Shown: positions 28,301-38,150, numbered from the stretch's first letter. The stretch is DNA of 64,000 nt from Gammaproteobacteria bacterium (GCA_024277815.1 JAJRUM010000043.1:49506-113505), one strand, 5' to 3'. The notes: generated from the sequence alone by a model not told the origin. Numbers and translations: made by a program.

Positions 28301-29286
28301 TGACTTTCAGAGCTGTCATTGGCCTGCTGCTGATTTTGTTGATCCCACCAGCTTTTGCTGATGAGATTCGGCCAGGCTACCTGGAAATCAAAGAAAACGG
28401 CCCGGATGTTTTTTCCATACTGTGGAAAGTGCCAGCCAAAGGTGACAGAAAACTGAGCCTGCAGGCCCGGTTGCCAGGCAACTGCAAGGACTCAACCGAA
28501 CCCACCGTCCGGTTTGTGAACGGTGCATACCTGCAGCGTTGGCTGGTCGCCTGTGAGGGAGGCCTGTTTGACAAAACACTTACTATCGAGGGCTTGCAGG
28601 CAACCAGCACCGATGTCCTTTTACGGCTGGAGTTTGCTGATGGCACTTCGCAATCCGCAATGCTTACACCCACCGCACCATCATTCCTGATTCCGGCCAG
28701 CCCCGGGCCATTACAGATAAGCGGCACCTACACCTGGCTGGGAGTTACCCACATCTTGATGGGCGTGGATCACTTACTTTTCGTGTTTGCGCTGCTGATC
28801 ATTGTTAATGGCAAACGGCGGTTATTGTGGACCATCACCGCTTTCACCCTGGCCCACAGCCTGACGCTGGCAGGCGCAACGCTGGGCCTGATACATGTAC
28901 CCCAACAGCCGGTAGAAGCCGTTATTGCACTCAGTATCCTGTTCCTGGCCATTGAGATCGTCCATGGCAAACAGGGCAGGCGGGGCGCGGCGGCGCGCTG
29001 GCCATGGCTGGTGGCGTTTGTATTCGGCCTGCTGCACGGCTTTGGCTTCGCCGGAGCACTGGCTGAAGTTGGCCTACCGGAGCAGGCCATTCCGCTGGCG
29101 CTGATATTTTTTAATGTTGGCGTTGAGTTGGGACAACTGCTGTTCGTCGCGACCGTGCTGGTACTGGGTTACCTGCTGCACAAATTAAAGCTGCCAAAGC
29201 TTCTGGATTGGTCCGAAACTGCCGCCATTTATGTCATCGGCGGCCTGTCTTCATTCTGGCTGTTCGAGCGTATCAGCGCCTTTTAA
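28300..29286 (+). CDS. HupE/UreJ-2 family membrane protein
   Basis: Protein of 328 aa with a signal peptide (to about residue 21, AFADE), a periplasmic beta domain (about 22-140), and a C-terminal membrane domain of six or seven helices. It contains the HupE/UreJ motif HILMGVDHLLFVFALL, then FTLAHSLTLAGA and LLHGFGFAGAL, with conserved histidines and aspartates that may bind metal. HupE/UreJ proteins are thought to move nickel or cobalt. ATG at 28300 overlaps the parvulin stop; GTG one codon earlier is possible. Its end overlaps convergently with the CaiB gene. Confidence 0.85.
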   Translation: MTFRAVIGLLLILLIPPAFADEIRPGYLEIKENGPDVFSILWKVPAKGDRKLSLQARLPGNCKDSTEPTVRFVNGAYLQRWLVACEGGLFDKTLTIEGLQATSTDVLLRLEFADGTSQSAMLTPTAPSFLIPASPGPLQISGTYTWLGVTHILMGVDHLLFVFALLIIVNGKRRLLWTITAFTLAHSLTLAGATLGLIHVPQQPVEAVIALSILFLAIEIVHGKQGRRGAAARWPWLVAFVFGLLHGFGFAGALAEVGLPEQAIPLALIFFNVGVELGQLLFVATVLVLGYLLHKLKLPKLLDWSETAAIYVIGGLSSFWLFERISAF

Positions 29287-30407
29287 CCCAACTTTTTCAG
29301 GACTTCTCCGGAGGCGCCCCATTGCTCCAGCACCGTGCGAAGATCAGCTTCAGCCGGGCCGGCGGCGCTGCTGATTACTGACCGGGTACGTGAAAAGCGC
29401 GGCGCGGGGGCCGCCTGAGGGATGCCTTCTACCGTCACAAATGTTTCACGCGCCTGGTTGTGAGGATGCTGCATGGCTTCCCGAAGTTCTAACACCGGTG
29501 CAAAGCAGGTCTGGGTACCCTCCAGAATTTCACACCACTCGTCCCGGCTGCGGGTTTTGAAAAGCCGCTCAAAATGCCGCTCAAGCTCACCCCACCGCGA
29601 CTGTCTGTACTGGTCTGCGGGATCAAAATCGTCTATACCAAGTCGCTCGAGAAGCGCTTTAAAAAAGCGATTTTCCAACGGCGCTATGGCAATGTACCTG
29701 TCATCGAGAGTCCGATATGAACGTACGAAAGGGGCGCCCCCGTCCAGAATATTACTGCCTCTTTCTTCCTTCCACATGTCTGCAGCCAGCAGGCCGTGAA
29801 CAGAGGTGAGCAGTGATGCGGCACCATCGATCATCGCGGCGTCGACCACCTGGCCCTGCCCGGATCTGCCGGCTTCCAGCAGTGCCGCAAGCATGCCCAT
29901 CACCAGGTAGGTGCCGCCACCGCCCATATCTCCCACCAGGTTCAGCGGGTAGGCAGGGGGGCGATCCTTTTCGCCAATGCTGGCATACACGCCAGCCAGC
30001 GCAATGTAGTTCGGGTCATGCCCGACGGTGTCGGCCAGTGGCCCGTTTTGACCCCAACCGGTCATGCGTCCATAGACAAGCTTTGGGTTGCGCGCAAAAC
30101 ATGCATCCGGGCCCAGGCCCAACCGCTCCATCACACCGGGACGAAAGCCCTCAAAAATGGCATCAGCATCGGCGCATAAATCCAGCACCAGCGCGACACC
30201 TTCTGGCGTCTTCAGGTCCACCTCAATGGTCGGCCGGCTACGGTTCATGAGGTCAAAACGTGCATCAAGATCCAGCTCGACCCCGGCGTGGCCTGGCCTG
30301 GCCAGACGCACCAGGCTGGCGCCCATATCTGCCAACAACATACCGGCAAACTGACCAGGGCCAACCCCGGCAATTTCGACAATTTTAAAACCTTGTAATG
30401 GTCCCAT
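29283..30407 (-). CDS. CaiB/BaiF CoA-transferase family protein (alpha-methylacyl-CoA racemase-like)
   Basis: Class III CoA-transferase-fold enzyme of 374 aa. The N-terminus (GFKIVEIAGVGPGQFAGMLLADMGASLVRL) and GVMERLGLGPDAC are typical of the Amacr branch. HDPNYIALAG near residue 127 and VDAAMIDGA near 190 fit racemase active-site regions (His and Asp), which favours 2-methylacyl-CoA racemase over CoA transfer. It probably acts in branched-chain fatty acid or sterol side-chain breakdown. It is convergent with the HupE gene and overlaps it by a few bases. Confidence 0.85.
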   Translation of the reverse strand: MGPLQGFKIVEIAGVGPGQFAGMLLADMGASLVRLARPGHAGVELDLDARFDLMNRSRPTIEVDLKTPEGVALVLDLCADADAIFEGFRPGVMERLGLGPDACFARNPKLVYGRMTGWGQNGPLADTVGHDPNYIALAGVYASIGEKDRPPAYPLNLVGDMGGGGTYLVMGMLAALLEAGRSGQGQVVDAAMIDGAASLLTSVHGLLAADMWKEERGSNILDGGAPFVRSYRTLDDRYIAIAPLENRFFKALLERLGIDDFDPADQYRQSRWGELERHFERLFKTRSRDEWCEILEGTQTCFAPVLELREAMQHPHNQARETFVTVEGIPQAAPAPRFSRTRSVISSAAGPAEADLRTVLEQWGASGEVLKKLG

Positions 30408-30447
30408 TTGCTGATTTACCCACCGCGTTTTATTAAGTGTAGCAAAA

Positions 30448-30533
30448 TGGAGTCAGGTAAGGTTCCAGAGTAAACCGGCCGGCCTGTTCGGATGGCAAAA
30501 CTGAAACCCACTCTGGCACTTTACTCCGACCCC
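30448..30533. repeat. REP-like imperfect inverted repeat before ilvD
   Basis: Left arm around 30448-30471 (TGGAGTCAGG..CCAGAGT) and right arm 30510-30533 (ACTCTGGCACTTTACTCCGA) are partly complementary. The right arm resembles a short palindromic motif I recall from REP/RAYT-type repeats in gammaproteobacteria. It lies 16 nt before the ilvD start and may affect its leader. Confidence 0.45.
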
Positions 30534-30549
30534 TTCTAAAATCAGCTGC

Positions 30550-32394
30550 ATGAAACCATTAAGATCCGATACCACCACTCGCGGGCCGTTGGCCGCTGCT
30601 TCACGCTCTCTTTGGCGTGCCACTGGCATGCGCGGCAGCGACTTTGGCAAGCCCATCATTGCCATCGCCAACTCTTATACGCAATTTGTACCCGGTCACG
30701 TGCACCTGCAGAGCGTCAGCGCTCTGGTTGCCAGCGAAATTGCGGCGGCAGGTGGAGTATCTAAAGAGTTCAATACAATAGCTGTAGATGACGGTATTGC
30801 AATGGGCCATGATGGCATGCTTTATTCGTTGCCAAGCCGCGACCTGATCGCAGATTCAGTTGAGTATATGGTCAACGCACATTGCGCGGATGCACTGGTT
30901 TGCATTTCAAATTGTGACAAGATCACCCCCGGCATGCTGATGGCGGCGCTGCGGCTGAACATCCCGGCCGTGTTTGTCTCCGGCGGGCCAATGGAAGCCG
31001 GGCGCCTGCCAGGCAGTACTGATCAGCCCGAGCGCGTAGACCTCACCGATGCCTTTGCAGCAGCAGTGAACATGGATGCCTTCCCTAACCACACAGTGGA
31101 AGATGTGGAAGAAAGCGCCTGCCCAACCTGTGGCAGCTGTTCCGGAATGTTTACAGCCAACTCAATGAACTGCCTGACCGAAGCGCTGGGCCTGTCACTG
31201 CCAGGCAATGGTTCACTGCTGGCTACACACCGTGACCGTGCAGCACTGTTTCTTGAGGCTGGACGGGTCATCGTCGATCTGTGTGAGCGCTATTACCGTG
31301 ATGATGATGACTCGGTGTTACCAAGGTCGATCGCAGACTTTGAAGCTTTCAGCAATGCCATGGCGGTGGATATCGCCATGGGCGGGTCCACCAACACCAT
31401 ATTACATCTGCTGGCGGCAGCCGAGGAAGCCGAAGTCGATTTCAACATGTCGCACATTGATGCCATGTCCAGGCGCATCCCGCATTTATGCAAGGTCTCA
31501 CCGGCAACCCATGAGTATTTCATGGAGGACGTCCACCGTGCGGGCGGCATTATGGCCATCATGGGCGAACTGGAAAAAGCCGGCATGGTTAACCGTGAGG
31601 TGCCAATGGTACACAGCGCCAGCCTCGGTGAAGCACTGGATAAGTGGGATATTGGCAGAAGTAAAGCAGACGATGCCATACGTTTGTATTCAGCTGCGCC
31701 CGGAGGCGTGCGCACATCGAAAGCCTTCAGCCAGGACAAACACTGGCAGCCCGACCTGGACCGCAGCGCCGGTTGCATCCGCGACCTGGAACACGCCTAC
31801 AGCACCGAGGGTGGCCTGGCCGTTCTTTTCGGTAACATTGCTGAAAAGGGCTGTATCGTGAAAACTGCTGCAGTCGCCACCAGAATGTACCGCTTCAGTG
31901 GCCAGGTGCGCCTGTTCGAAGAAATGGAACTGGCCCAGGAGACCATCCTTGCTGGTGGCATCAATGCAGGTGATGTAGTCGTCATCCGTTATGAAGGCCC
32001 GCGTGGCGGTCCGGGCATGCAGGAAATGCTGGGGCCAACTATTGCGCTGAAGTCCATGGGCCTCGGGGAGTCCTGTGCGCTGGTGACTGACGGTCGTTTT
32101 TCCGGTGCCACAGGCGGCCTTTCGGTCGGCCATGTTTCGCCCGAAGCCGCCAGCGGTGGCCTGATTGCACTGGTGGAGGAGGGTGACACTATCGCCTTTG
32201 ATATTCCAAGTCGCAGCATCGAGCTGCAAGTGGATGCCGATGAACTGGCTGCACGGCGGGCTGTGCTGGAGGCCAACGGGGCTGAGCAACCATACCAGCC
32301 AACAGCGCCCCGGCGACGGCGCGTAAGCAAAGCCCTGCGCGCCTATGCGGCCTTTGCCAGCAGCGCCGACAAGGGCGGTGTGCGGGAACTGTAA
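30550..32394 (+). CDS. ilvD: Dihydroxy-acid dehydratase
   Basis: Fe-S enzyme converting 2,3-dihydroxy-isovalerate and 2,3-dihydroxy-3-methylvalerate to their 2-oxo acids in valine and isoleucine synthesis. Family blocks are intact: [36 protein letters not shown] (cluster cysteine), [20 protein letters not shown] (cluster cysteine), and near the end [12 protein letters not shown] and [21 protein letters not shown]. Length (614 aa) matches the E. coli type. ATG at 30550 follows a REP-like element. The 2-hydroxyacid dehydrogenase begins 17 nt downstream. Confidence 0.95.
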   Translation: MKPLRSDTTTRGPLAAASRSLWRATGMRGSDFGKPIIAIANSYTQFVPGHVHLQSVSALVASEIAAAGGVSKEFNTIAVDDGIAMGHDGMLYSLPSRDLIADSVEYMVNAHCADALVCISNCDKITPGMLMAALRLNIPAVFVSGGPMEAGRLPGSTDQPERVDLTDAFAAAVNMDAFPNHTVEDVEESACPTCGSCSGMFTANSMNCLTEALGLSLPGNGSLLATHRDRAALFLEAGRVIVDLCERYYRDDDDSVLPRSIADFEAFSNAMAVDIAMGGSTNTILHLLAAAEEAEVDFNMSHIDAMSRRIPHLCKVSPATHEYFMEDVHRAGGIMAIMGELEKAGMVNREVPMVHSASLGEALDKWDIGRSKADDAIRLYSAAPGGVRTSKAFSQDKHWQPDLDRSAGCIRDLEHAYSTEGGLAVLFGNIAEKGCIVKTAAVATRMYRFSGQVRLFEEMELAQETILAGGINAGDVVVIRYEGPRGGPGMQEMLGPTIALKSMGLGESCALVTDGRFSGATGGLSVGHVSPEAASGGLIALVEEGDTIAFDIPSRSIELQVDADELAARRAVLEANGAEQPYQPTAPRRRRVSKALRAYAAFASSADKGGVREL

Positions 32395-32411
32395 TTAAGG
32401 GATGAACGTCA

Positions 32412-33557
32412 ATGCCAAACCTCAGCAATGCACTGAATATTGAAGATCTGCGGAAAATGGCCCGCAGGAGGCTACCTGCCCCGCTGTTCAACTATATCGA
32501 TGGCGGCTCCGATGACGAATCCAACGTACTCGGCAATGTGCGCGCCTACGACACCGCCAAACTGATACCGGAATATCTGGTAGACGTTGCAAACATCGAC
32601 CTCTCAACCCGGGTGCTCGGCCGGGACATATCCATGCCGTTGTTCCTGGCACCCACCGGCATGTCGCGCCTGTTCCATCACGACGGTGAAACTGCAGCAG
32701 CCAAAGCTGCGGCCGAAGCCGGTACTTACTACTCACTATCGACCGTCGGCTCCACGACCATTGAAGATGTCGGAGCGGCAACAGACGGTCCAAAATGCTT
32801 CCAGATCTATGTCATGAAAGACCGTGGGCTGACACGCGAGTTTATCCAGCGCTGCAAGGATTCAAAGTTTGACTCACTGGCGCTGACCGTCGATATACCG
32901 GTCGCCAGCAACCGTGAGCGTGAGCTTCGCTATGGCTTTACCATGCCACCAAAGCTTAACCTGCGAGGTATGGCCGGGTTCGCTGCCCGACCAGGATGGG
33001 TCTACAACGCGCTGACTCACCCAGGTGCGCAACTGGCCAATGTTGCGCATAAGATTCCTGAGGGCAGCTCAAAAAGCACCTCGCTGATGGAATATATCGC
33101 GAAGCAGTTTGACCCCTCTGTCACCTGGGACGATATGGAGTGGATGATTTCCGAATGGGGCGGCCCGTTTGCCATCAAGGGCATCCTGTCACCGGCCGAT
33201 GCACGCAAAGCGGTGGATATCGGCATTACGGCGATCATGGTTTCCAACCATGGCGGTCGTCAGCTTGATGGTGCACTGTCCGTATTTGAGGCCCTTGGAC
33301 CGATCGTTGATGAGGTGGGTGGTGAGTGTGAAATCATCTGTGATGGTGGTATCCGGCGCGGCACGCACGTATTGAAAGCGCTCGCCCGTGGCGCTACCGC
33401 CTGCTCAATGGGAAGGCCCTACCTGTTTGGCCTGGCAGCGGCCGGGCAAGCCGGCGTGGCCCGGGCACTGGATATTCTGCGTACCGAAATTAAGACCGAC
33501 ATGGGATTGTTGGGCTGTCGCAATATTGGAGAAATTGGCCGCAAGCACATCACCTGA
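32412..33557 (+). CDS. FMN-dependent alpha-hydroxy acid dehydrogenase (LldD/glycolate oxidase-like)
   Basis: TIM-barrel flavoenzyme of 381 aa oxidising an L-2-hydroxy acid such as lactate. FMN and active-site motifs are present: NYIDGGSDDE near residue 26, PLFLAPTGMSRL, LTVDIPVASNRERELRYGF (arginine and tyrosine), KGILSPADA (lysine near 254), and SNHGGRQLDG with the catalytic histidine near 278. The end has CDGGIRRGTHVLKALARGA and GRPYLFGLA. It follows ilvD at 17 nt, so the two are probably co-transcribed; whether it acts on a branched 2-hydroxy acid is a guess. Confidence 0.9.
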   Translation: MPNLSNALNIEDLRKMARRRLPAPLFNYIDGGSDDESNVLGNVRAYDTAKLIPEYLVDVANIDLSTRVLGRDISMPLFLAPTGMSRLFHHDGETAAAKAAAEAGTYYSLSTVGSTTIEDVGAATDGPKCFQIYVMKDRGLTREFIQRCKDSKFDSLALTVDIPVASNRERELRYGFTMPPKLNLRGMAGFAARPGWVYNALTHPGAQLANVAHKIPEGSSKSTSLMEYIAKQFDPSVTWDDMEWMISEWGGPFAIKGILSPADARKAVDIGITAIMVSNHGGRQLDGALSVFEALGPIVDEVGGECEIICDGGIRRGTHVLKALARGATACSMGRPYLFGLAAAGQAGVARALDILRTEIKTDMGLLGCRNIGEIGRKHIT

Positions 33558-33600
33558 AAGCCCGGCCATTTAAAGCGTGGCAATATGGTGGTTCCGGCGA

Positions 33601-34392
33601 CTAATGAACCAGACCCGCCTTCAGTTCTGCCAGTTTCTCTTTAACCACAGCGGCATTGGCGCTGCCCATACGGATCAGGGTTTTCTCCCCGGCTGTCATC
33701 GCTTCAAGTGCCGGGTCTGCGAACAGGTAAACAGCCTCTGGCTTGGTCAGGTATACCGGCCCGGGTACATCGGGGGTCTCCAGTAAGTGGTCGATCACGT
33801 GAACCAGTCGATCACCGAACGCGCCTTCACCACCATTCTCTTCCCAGGCCTGCTGGAATAACGGCGCATAACGGTGGTACACCGCCAGCACGGTGTCACT
33901 GTCGAGGTTTTGCAGTAATGCGACATAGCCATCATAGCGGCTGAAGTTCTGCGCGCTCATAACCATGCTGGCGCCATCAGCATGCGCCATAAACTTACCA
34001 TCTGCAGCTTTGACCGGATTAATCGGCGCAGGCACCTGACGACTGGTCAGGCTATCAACAGCCGCCACAAAACGACTGATAAGCTGGTCTTTGACCAGAT
34101 ACTCTGCCAGCACCTCACTGCCCACGGTGTCTGCCAGCGCGGCAGTCAGCTCAGTATCGCTGTCATTCAACAATGGTAATGGATCTGGCTCGATCGCCGG
34201 CTCATCCACCATATAGCCTTCAAGGTCCTGCGGTGGCAATGCCGCCATGGGCTCTGACTCAACCACAGGTGCCACGGGTGCCAGTTGCGGCGGCGGCAGT
34301 TCGGAAACCGGTTCCGGCGCCTTGACAAATGAATACCAAGCCGCGGCCCCAAACAGGGCAATAAGCAGAATTATAGGTGCTGTCTTTTTCAT
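33601..34392 (-). CDS. DUF3014 family membrane-anchored protein
   Basis: Protein of 263 aa with an N-terminal anchor (residues 6-21), a proline-rich linker (28-60), and a DUF3014 domain (about 75-255; SRFVAAVDSLTSRQVPAPINPV and RYDGYVALLQNLD). The function of the family is unknown; it likely faces the periplasm. The start at 34392 is chosen because it gives MKKTAPIILLIALFGAAAW; the open frame runs on to 34755, but that part overlaps the divergent cyclophilin gene and is not protein-like. A Pro/Glu-rich spacer suggests reach through the envelope. Confidence 0.82.
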   Translation of the reverse strand: MKKTAPIILLIALFGAAAWYSFVKAPEPVSELPPPQLAPVAPVVESEPMAALPPQDLEGYMVDEPAIEPDPLPLLNDSDTELTAALADTVGSEVLAEYLVKDQLISRFVAAVDSLTSRQVPAPINPVKAADGKFMAHADGASMVMSAQNFSRYDGYVALLQNLDSDTVLAVYHRYAPLFQQAWEENGGEGAFGDRLVHVIDHLLETPDVPGPVYLTKPEAVYLFADPALEAMTAGEKTLIRMGSANAAVVKEKLAELKAGLVH

Positions 34393-34582
34393 GGTTGTAG
34401 GTCGCCTGTACTTGTATATTGTATATGACCGTCCCGCTGTATCAGCAGTTCCTTTAATGATAGCTGAACTATCTGCTTGTGCCGGATCGATTAAACAAGT
34501 GAAAGACTTGTACTTGTCCGTCGGTCTGGTATATTTCGCGGGCTCGGAAAAGCCAAACACCATGACCCAGGATTGCCGGAAT

Positions 34583-35626
34583 ATGTTAAAACCAAACCAA
34601 ACCAGTACTTTGCTGTTAACTGGACTGCTCTCTGTTTTACTGGTGTTGCCGCTGGCAGCGCAGGCAAGGACAGTAATTATCGGCACACCGCTGGGCGACA
34701 TCGAAATAGAACTGCTGGAGAACGATGCCCCGCAAACCGTGGCCAACTTCCTCAACTACATTGATAATAACCGCTACGACAACGCGTTCATTCACCGCAG
34801 CGTGGACGGGTTTATCATCCAGGGCGGTGGCTATACTTTCGCCGACAATACCGCGACCGAAGTTCCCACCTTTGCGCCGGTACCGAATGAATTCAAGATT
34901 TCCAATACCCGCGGCACCGTGGCCATGGCCAAACTGGGGAACCAGCCCGACAGTGCCACCAGCCAATGGTTTATCAATTTGGGTGATAACTCCGCCAACC
35001 TGGATAGCCAGAATGGTGGCTTTACCGTTTTTGCCAGAGTGATCGGTGACGGAATGGCTGTTGCAGATGCCATCAACCAGCTACCGACCACCAACGCTGG
35101 CGGACCATTCACGGATATGCCGGTCATCAATTTCAATGGCACCGGCGATTTAACCACAGACAACCTGGTGATGACCGCCGTCGCCGAGCAAGTCGTGGTT
35201 GCACCGTTCCAGATGAACCCCGGACTGAATGACGCCTGGTATAACCCCGCCACCGATGGCCAGGGCTTTTTTATCACCGTCTTTCCCGATCTCAACATTG
35301 TACTGCTGGCCTGGTTTACCTACGACACAACATTGCCGGCGCAGGGCGCGATGGCAAACCTGGGTGATGCAGGCCACCGCTGGTTAACCGCGGTCGGACC
35401 CATCAACGGCGACAGTGCAGTGCTGGAAATAGAAATTGCTTCCGGCGGTTTGTTTGACGACCCGGCCATGGTCGGACGTCAGGTAGACGGTAGTATCACG
35501 CTGACCTTTACCAGTTGTACCAGTGGCACTGTTGAGTACAACATTCCTTCCATTAACCGTCAGGGCAATGTCCCAATTGAACGCGTGGCCAAAGACAACG
35601 CTACGTTATGCGATGCCCTGCAATAG
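34583..35626 (+). CDS. Exported cyclophilin with an extra C-terminal domain
   Basis: Periplasmic or secreted prolyl isomerase. The signal peptide covers residues 1-28 (to AAQA). A cyclophilin A-type domain follows (about 29-195): FIHRSVDGFIIQGGG holds the active-site FxxR..GF.IQGG block, then GTVAMAKLGNQPDSATSQWFINLGDN. After residue 205 there is an added domain with GLNDAWYNPATDGQGFFITVFPDLNIVLLAWFTYD, a module I recall as a C-terminal appendage in secreted gammaproteobacterial proteins, possibly for surface or substrate attachment. The start at 34583 is preferred because of the signal peptide. Confidence 0.87.
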   Translation: MLKPNQTSTLLLTGLLSVLLVLPLAAQARTVIIGTPLGDIEIELLENDAPQTVANFLNYIDNNRYDNAFIHRSVDGFIIQGGGYTFADNTATEVPTFAPVPNEFKISNTRGTVAMAKLGNQPDSATSQWFINLGDNSANLDSQNGGFTVFARVIGDGMAVADAINQLPTTNAGGPFTDMPVINFNGTGDLTTDNLVMTAVAEQVVVAPFQMNPGLNDAWYNPATDGQGFFITVFPDLNIVLLAWFTYDTTLPAQGAMANLGDAGHRWLTAVGPINGDSAVLEIEIASGGLFDDPAMVGRQVDGSITLTFTSCTSGTVEYNIPSINRQGNVPIERVAKDNATLCDALQ

Positions 35627-35697
35627 CCAGGCCTCCCGGGACCTTGTAAAGCATCATATAGGACACCCGCTGTTCGCGGTTGCCATCCACCAGCGCT

Positions 35698-36447
35698 TCA
35701 CGGCTTGATGAACTTCAATGTCCAGCGATCGGTGTTGCCAGTAACTGTCTTACGGCCAACTTCATAACGCAGTTCATCATCGGCCCGGTAGTGCAGGTCA
35801 GCAAAGTCGGTGAACTCAAAACCTGCAGCCTCTATCTCGTGAATGGCCAGCACCGGATCAATCCTGCGCCGGTTTTCTGGATTGTCCTGCTCCATGTGGC
35901 GACGCGTATGATCAACAACCGCGTAGACCCCACCGGATTTCAGCGCATCAAAAGCGGCTTTGTTCATGGCAGCGCGCCCTTCGGGGCCAAAATTATGATA
36001 ATTCCGGAACGTCAACACCATATCAGCGCCCGTAATACCCAACTCATCGACCTCAAGGGTGTACACCCGCGCGCCTTCCTTGCGATAAAGTTTCGAATCG
36101 GTGGCGATAATCTGCACATCTTCAAAACCCGGCTCATTGACCAGTGAACTGGCTATGTAACCGGTACCCAGAGCAGCGTAGAACTTACCTTTTTCACGCA
36201 CTACCGGCGCCAGTAACTTGGTATACCAGCCACCACCGGGAATCAGCTCAACGATAGTCATATCATCCCGCAACCCAAAAAACTTCAGCGTTTCTATGGG
36301 TTTGCGGTTACGGTCTCGATCTTTTTCAGCGTCACTGCGAATATCGGCAGCCAATGCCGCCTTGAGTCCGGCTTCCACGGTATCAAAACCACCTGCGCCA
36401 GCCTGGCTGGCGAACATCATCAACAAAGCACTCAGAATATATCTCAT
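35698..36447 (-). CDS. Exported class I SAM-dependent methyltransferase-like protein
   Basis: Protein of 249 aa with a signal peptide (to about residue 18, SQAGAG) and a Rossmann methyltransferase fold: VELIPGGGWYTKLLAPVV near residue 67 replaces the usual E/DxGxGxG loop, and a VLTFRNYHNF block lies near 145. Methyltransferases with signal peptides are a known but unexplained group, since SAM is cytosolic; cofactor and substrate are uncertain. ATG at 36447 has AGGAG 6-7 nt upstream. The gene before it on this strand is cbpM. Confidence 0.83.
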   Translation of the reverse strand: MRYILSALLMMFASQAGAGGFDTVEAGLKAALAADIRSDAEKDRDRNRKPIETLKFFGLRDDMTIVELIPGGGWYTKLLAPVVREKGKFYAALGTGYIASSLVNEPGFEDVQIIATDSKLYRKEGARVYTLEVDELGITGADMVLTFRNYHNFGPEGRAAMNKAAFDALKSGGVYAVVDHTRRHMEQDNPENRRRIDPVLAIHEIEAAGFEFTDFADLHYRADDELRYEVGRKTVTGNTDRWTLKFIKP

Positions 36448-36503
36448 CAAAACTCCTGTTTGTTAGTTGCTATTACGGTGTGTAAGCATAAAGGAAAATG
36501 CGT

Positions 36504-36794
36504 TCATCTGCGCTCCAGTTCGGCGATGCGATCCAGCAATTCCAGTGCCAGGGCAGCACCCGCCAGATTTACACCCAGGTCACGCTGCAGGTGCATAGCG
36601 GTTTTAACCCGCCTCAGGCTGGCAATGGTGAACCGCCAAGCTGAATCACCCCTGCCAACCGGGTCAAGAATGCCTTCCTGCACCAATAGCGTGACAGTGT
36701 CCACCTCCACCATACAGCTCCTGCACAAGTCAGCCATTGAGATCAGTTCATACTCTTCCAGCAGTTGCCCGGATAGTGTTTTATCAGTATTCAT
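36504..36794 (-). CDS. cbpM: Chaperone modulator CbpM
   Basis: Small MerR-like helix-turn-helix protein (96 aa) that binds the J-domain of CbpA and limits its activity. The pattern is typical of the family: LISMADLCRSC at the start, an LVQEGILDPVG helix-turn, WRFTIASLRRVKTAMHLQRDLGVNLAGAALALELLDRI, and a terminal ELERR. It starts 2 nt after the cbpA stop, so the pair is coupled. Confidence 0.92.
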   Translation of the reverse strand: MNTDKTLSGQLLEEYELISMADLCRSCMVEVDTVTLLVQEGILDPVGRGDSAWRFTIASLRRVKTAMHLQRDLGVNLAGAALALELLDRIAELERR

Positions 36795-36796
36795 AC

Positions 36797-37735
36797 TCAG
36801 GCTACCTCCATGCTGGCGCGCGGATTGAACGCCAGCTCATCCTGCATGCGCTTGTACAGTGCCCGCGCTTCGGGATTGTCTGCAGGCGGCAGCACAATTT
36901 GCAGAACTACGTACAAATCTCCCGGTGTTTTTGCTGGAATTCCACGACCTTTGAGTCGCAGTTTCTTGCCCGCCTGTGAATTTGGCGGGATTTTCAAATC
37001 AATGGCGCCAGCGGGCGTAGGAACCTTGACACTCGCCCCCAGCGCCGCCTCCCATGGCGCAAGTGGCAGTTCCAAATACACATCTGCACCCTCAACACGA
37101 TAGTGGCTATGGGGCCTGAACTCAATTTCCAGATACAGGTCCCCGGCCTTACCACTGCCCATACCCGTTGCACCCTGTCCAGCCAGCCGGATTTGCTGGC
37201 CCTGGCGGATGCCCTTCGGAATACGCACTTTCAAAGTCCGGTTGCGGGTGACGACATGCCCATCGGCCGTAACCTCCGGCATCTGCAGTGAAATCGATCG
37301 GGTCACGCCATTAAAACTATCTTCAAGATCGATCAGAATCCTGGCGTGATGGTCTTCGCCCTGCATATGAAACCCCCGGCTGCCGCCAGCCCCGCCACGT
37401 TGTCCGAAAAGAGATTCAAAAAAATCGCTGAACTCACCCTGTCCGCCGCCCGGTGGCGCACCGTGGAACTCAAAACCACTGCCCCAGTCTGGTGGCGGGT
37501 GAAAGTCCTGTTGCGCTTTCCAGCTAGCACCCAACTGGTCATAGGCGGCTCGCTTTTCGGGGTCCTTGAGAACCTCGTGGGCCTCACCCAGTTCCTTGAA
37601 CTTCAGCTCTGCATTGGCTTCTTTACTGACATCCGGGTGGTATTTGCGAGCCAGCTTGCGGTAGGCACGTTTGATCTCATCCTGGGTGGCCTTGCGGTCC
37701 ACCCCCATGATTTCGTAATAATCCTTATACTCCAC
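36797..37735 (-). CDS. cbpA: Curved DNA-binding protein / DnaJ-class co-chaperone CbpA
   Basis: J-domain protein of 312 aa. The J-domain (residues 4-70) has the HPD motif in [10 protein letters not shown], followed by a Gly/Phe-rich linker (about 75-125) and two C-terminal substrate-binding beta domains (about 130-300). The zinc finger of DnaJ is missing, as expected for CbpA. It works with DnaK in the cytosol and can bind curved DNA. Translation starts at GTG (37735), 4 nt after the upstream hypothetical gene. Order: hypothetical, cbpA, cbpM. Confidence 0.93.
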   Translation of the reverse strand: MEYKDYYEIMGVDRKATQDEIKRAYRKLARKYHPDVSKEANAELKFKELGEAHEVLKDPEKRAAYDQLGASWKAQQDFHPPPDWGSGFEFHGAPPGGGQGEFSDFFESLFGQRGGAGGSRGFHMQGEDHHARILIDLEDSFNGVTRSISLQMPEVTADGHVVTRNRTLKVRIPKGIRQGQQIRLAGQGATGMGSGKAGDLYLEIEFRPHSHYRVEGADVYLELPLAPWEAALGASVKVPTPAGAIDLKIPPNSQAGKKLRLKGRGIPAKTPGDLYVVLQIVLPPADNPEARALYKRMQDELAFNPRASMEVA

Positions 37736-37739
37736 AGGC

Positions 37740-38150
37740 TTAGTCCCGCGTCATTTTAGAGGTTTTGGGGGTATAGGCTTCAGCTTCCTGGCGGGTAAGC
37801 TGCTCGACCCGAAGTGTCCAGTTGATGAGGCTGGAATTTACCTGTAAGCGGTAGCGGCCGCCCTCGTTGAACAGCTTTACACCGTTATCGATCCACTTGG
37901 TGGTGACAACCTTGCCAAGGTACTCACCCCCGGGGGAACTGACCAGGTTGACCTCCAGCGCCATCGATCCCGGATAGTCACCTGAGGTGCGCCAGTCCAC
38001 TATCCACGGCGCCTTAACTTCAAATTCTGCGGTGGTTCTACTTTCGGAGCCTCTGAATTCTTGCACCAACTCTTTGCCCGAAGCCACGGATGAAAAACAG
38101 GAAAGTGCTGCAAACACGCCAATAACCCACAAGAATCTTTGCATTGTCAT
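37740..38150 (-). CDS. Hypothetical exported protein upstream of cbpA
   Basis: Small protein of 136 aa with a clear signal peptide (residues 1-25, ending VASGK). The mature part is beta-rich and polar, with no cysteine. No domain is recognised. AAGGAG lies 4-5 nt before ATG at 38150; a second ATG two codons on is equally possible. It is probably co-transcribed with cbpA and cbpM (4-nt gap to cbpA), an unusual link between an exported protein and a cytosolic co-chaperone. Confidence 0.75.
   Translation of the reverse strand: MTMQRFLWVIGVFAALSCFSSVASGKELVQEFRGSESRTTAEFEVKAPWIVDWRTSGDYPGSMALEVNLVSSPGGEYLGKVVTTKWIDNGVKLFNEGGRYRLQVNSSLINWTLRVEQLTRQEAEAYTPKTSKMTRD

Noticed and set aside
34393..34755. 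Long upstream extension of the DUF3014 gene, and of the cyclophilin frame back to 34247
   Set aside because: The two extensions overlap each other on opposite strands; clear signal or anchor sequences mark later starts at 34392 and 34583.
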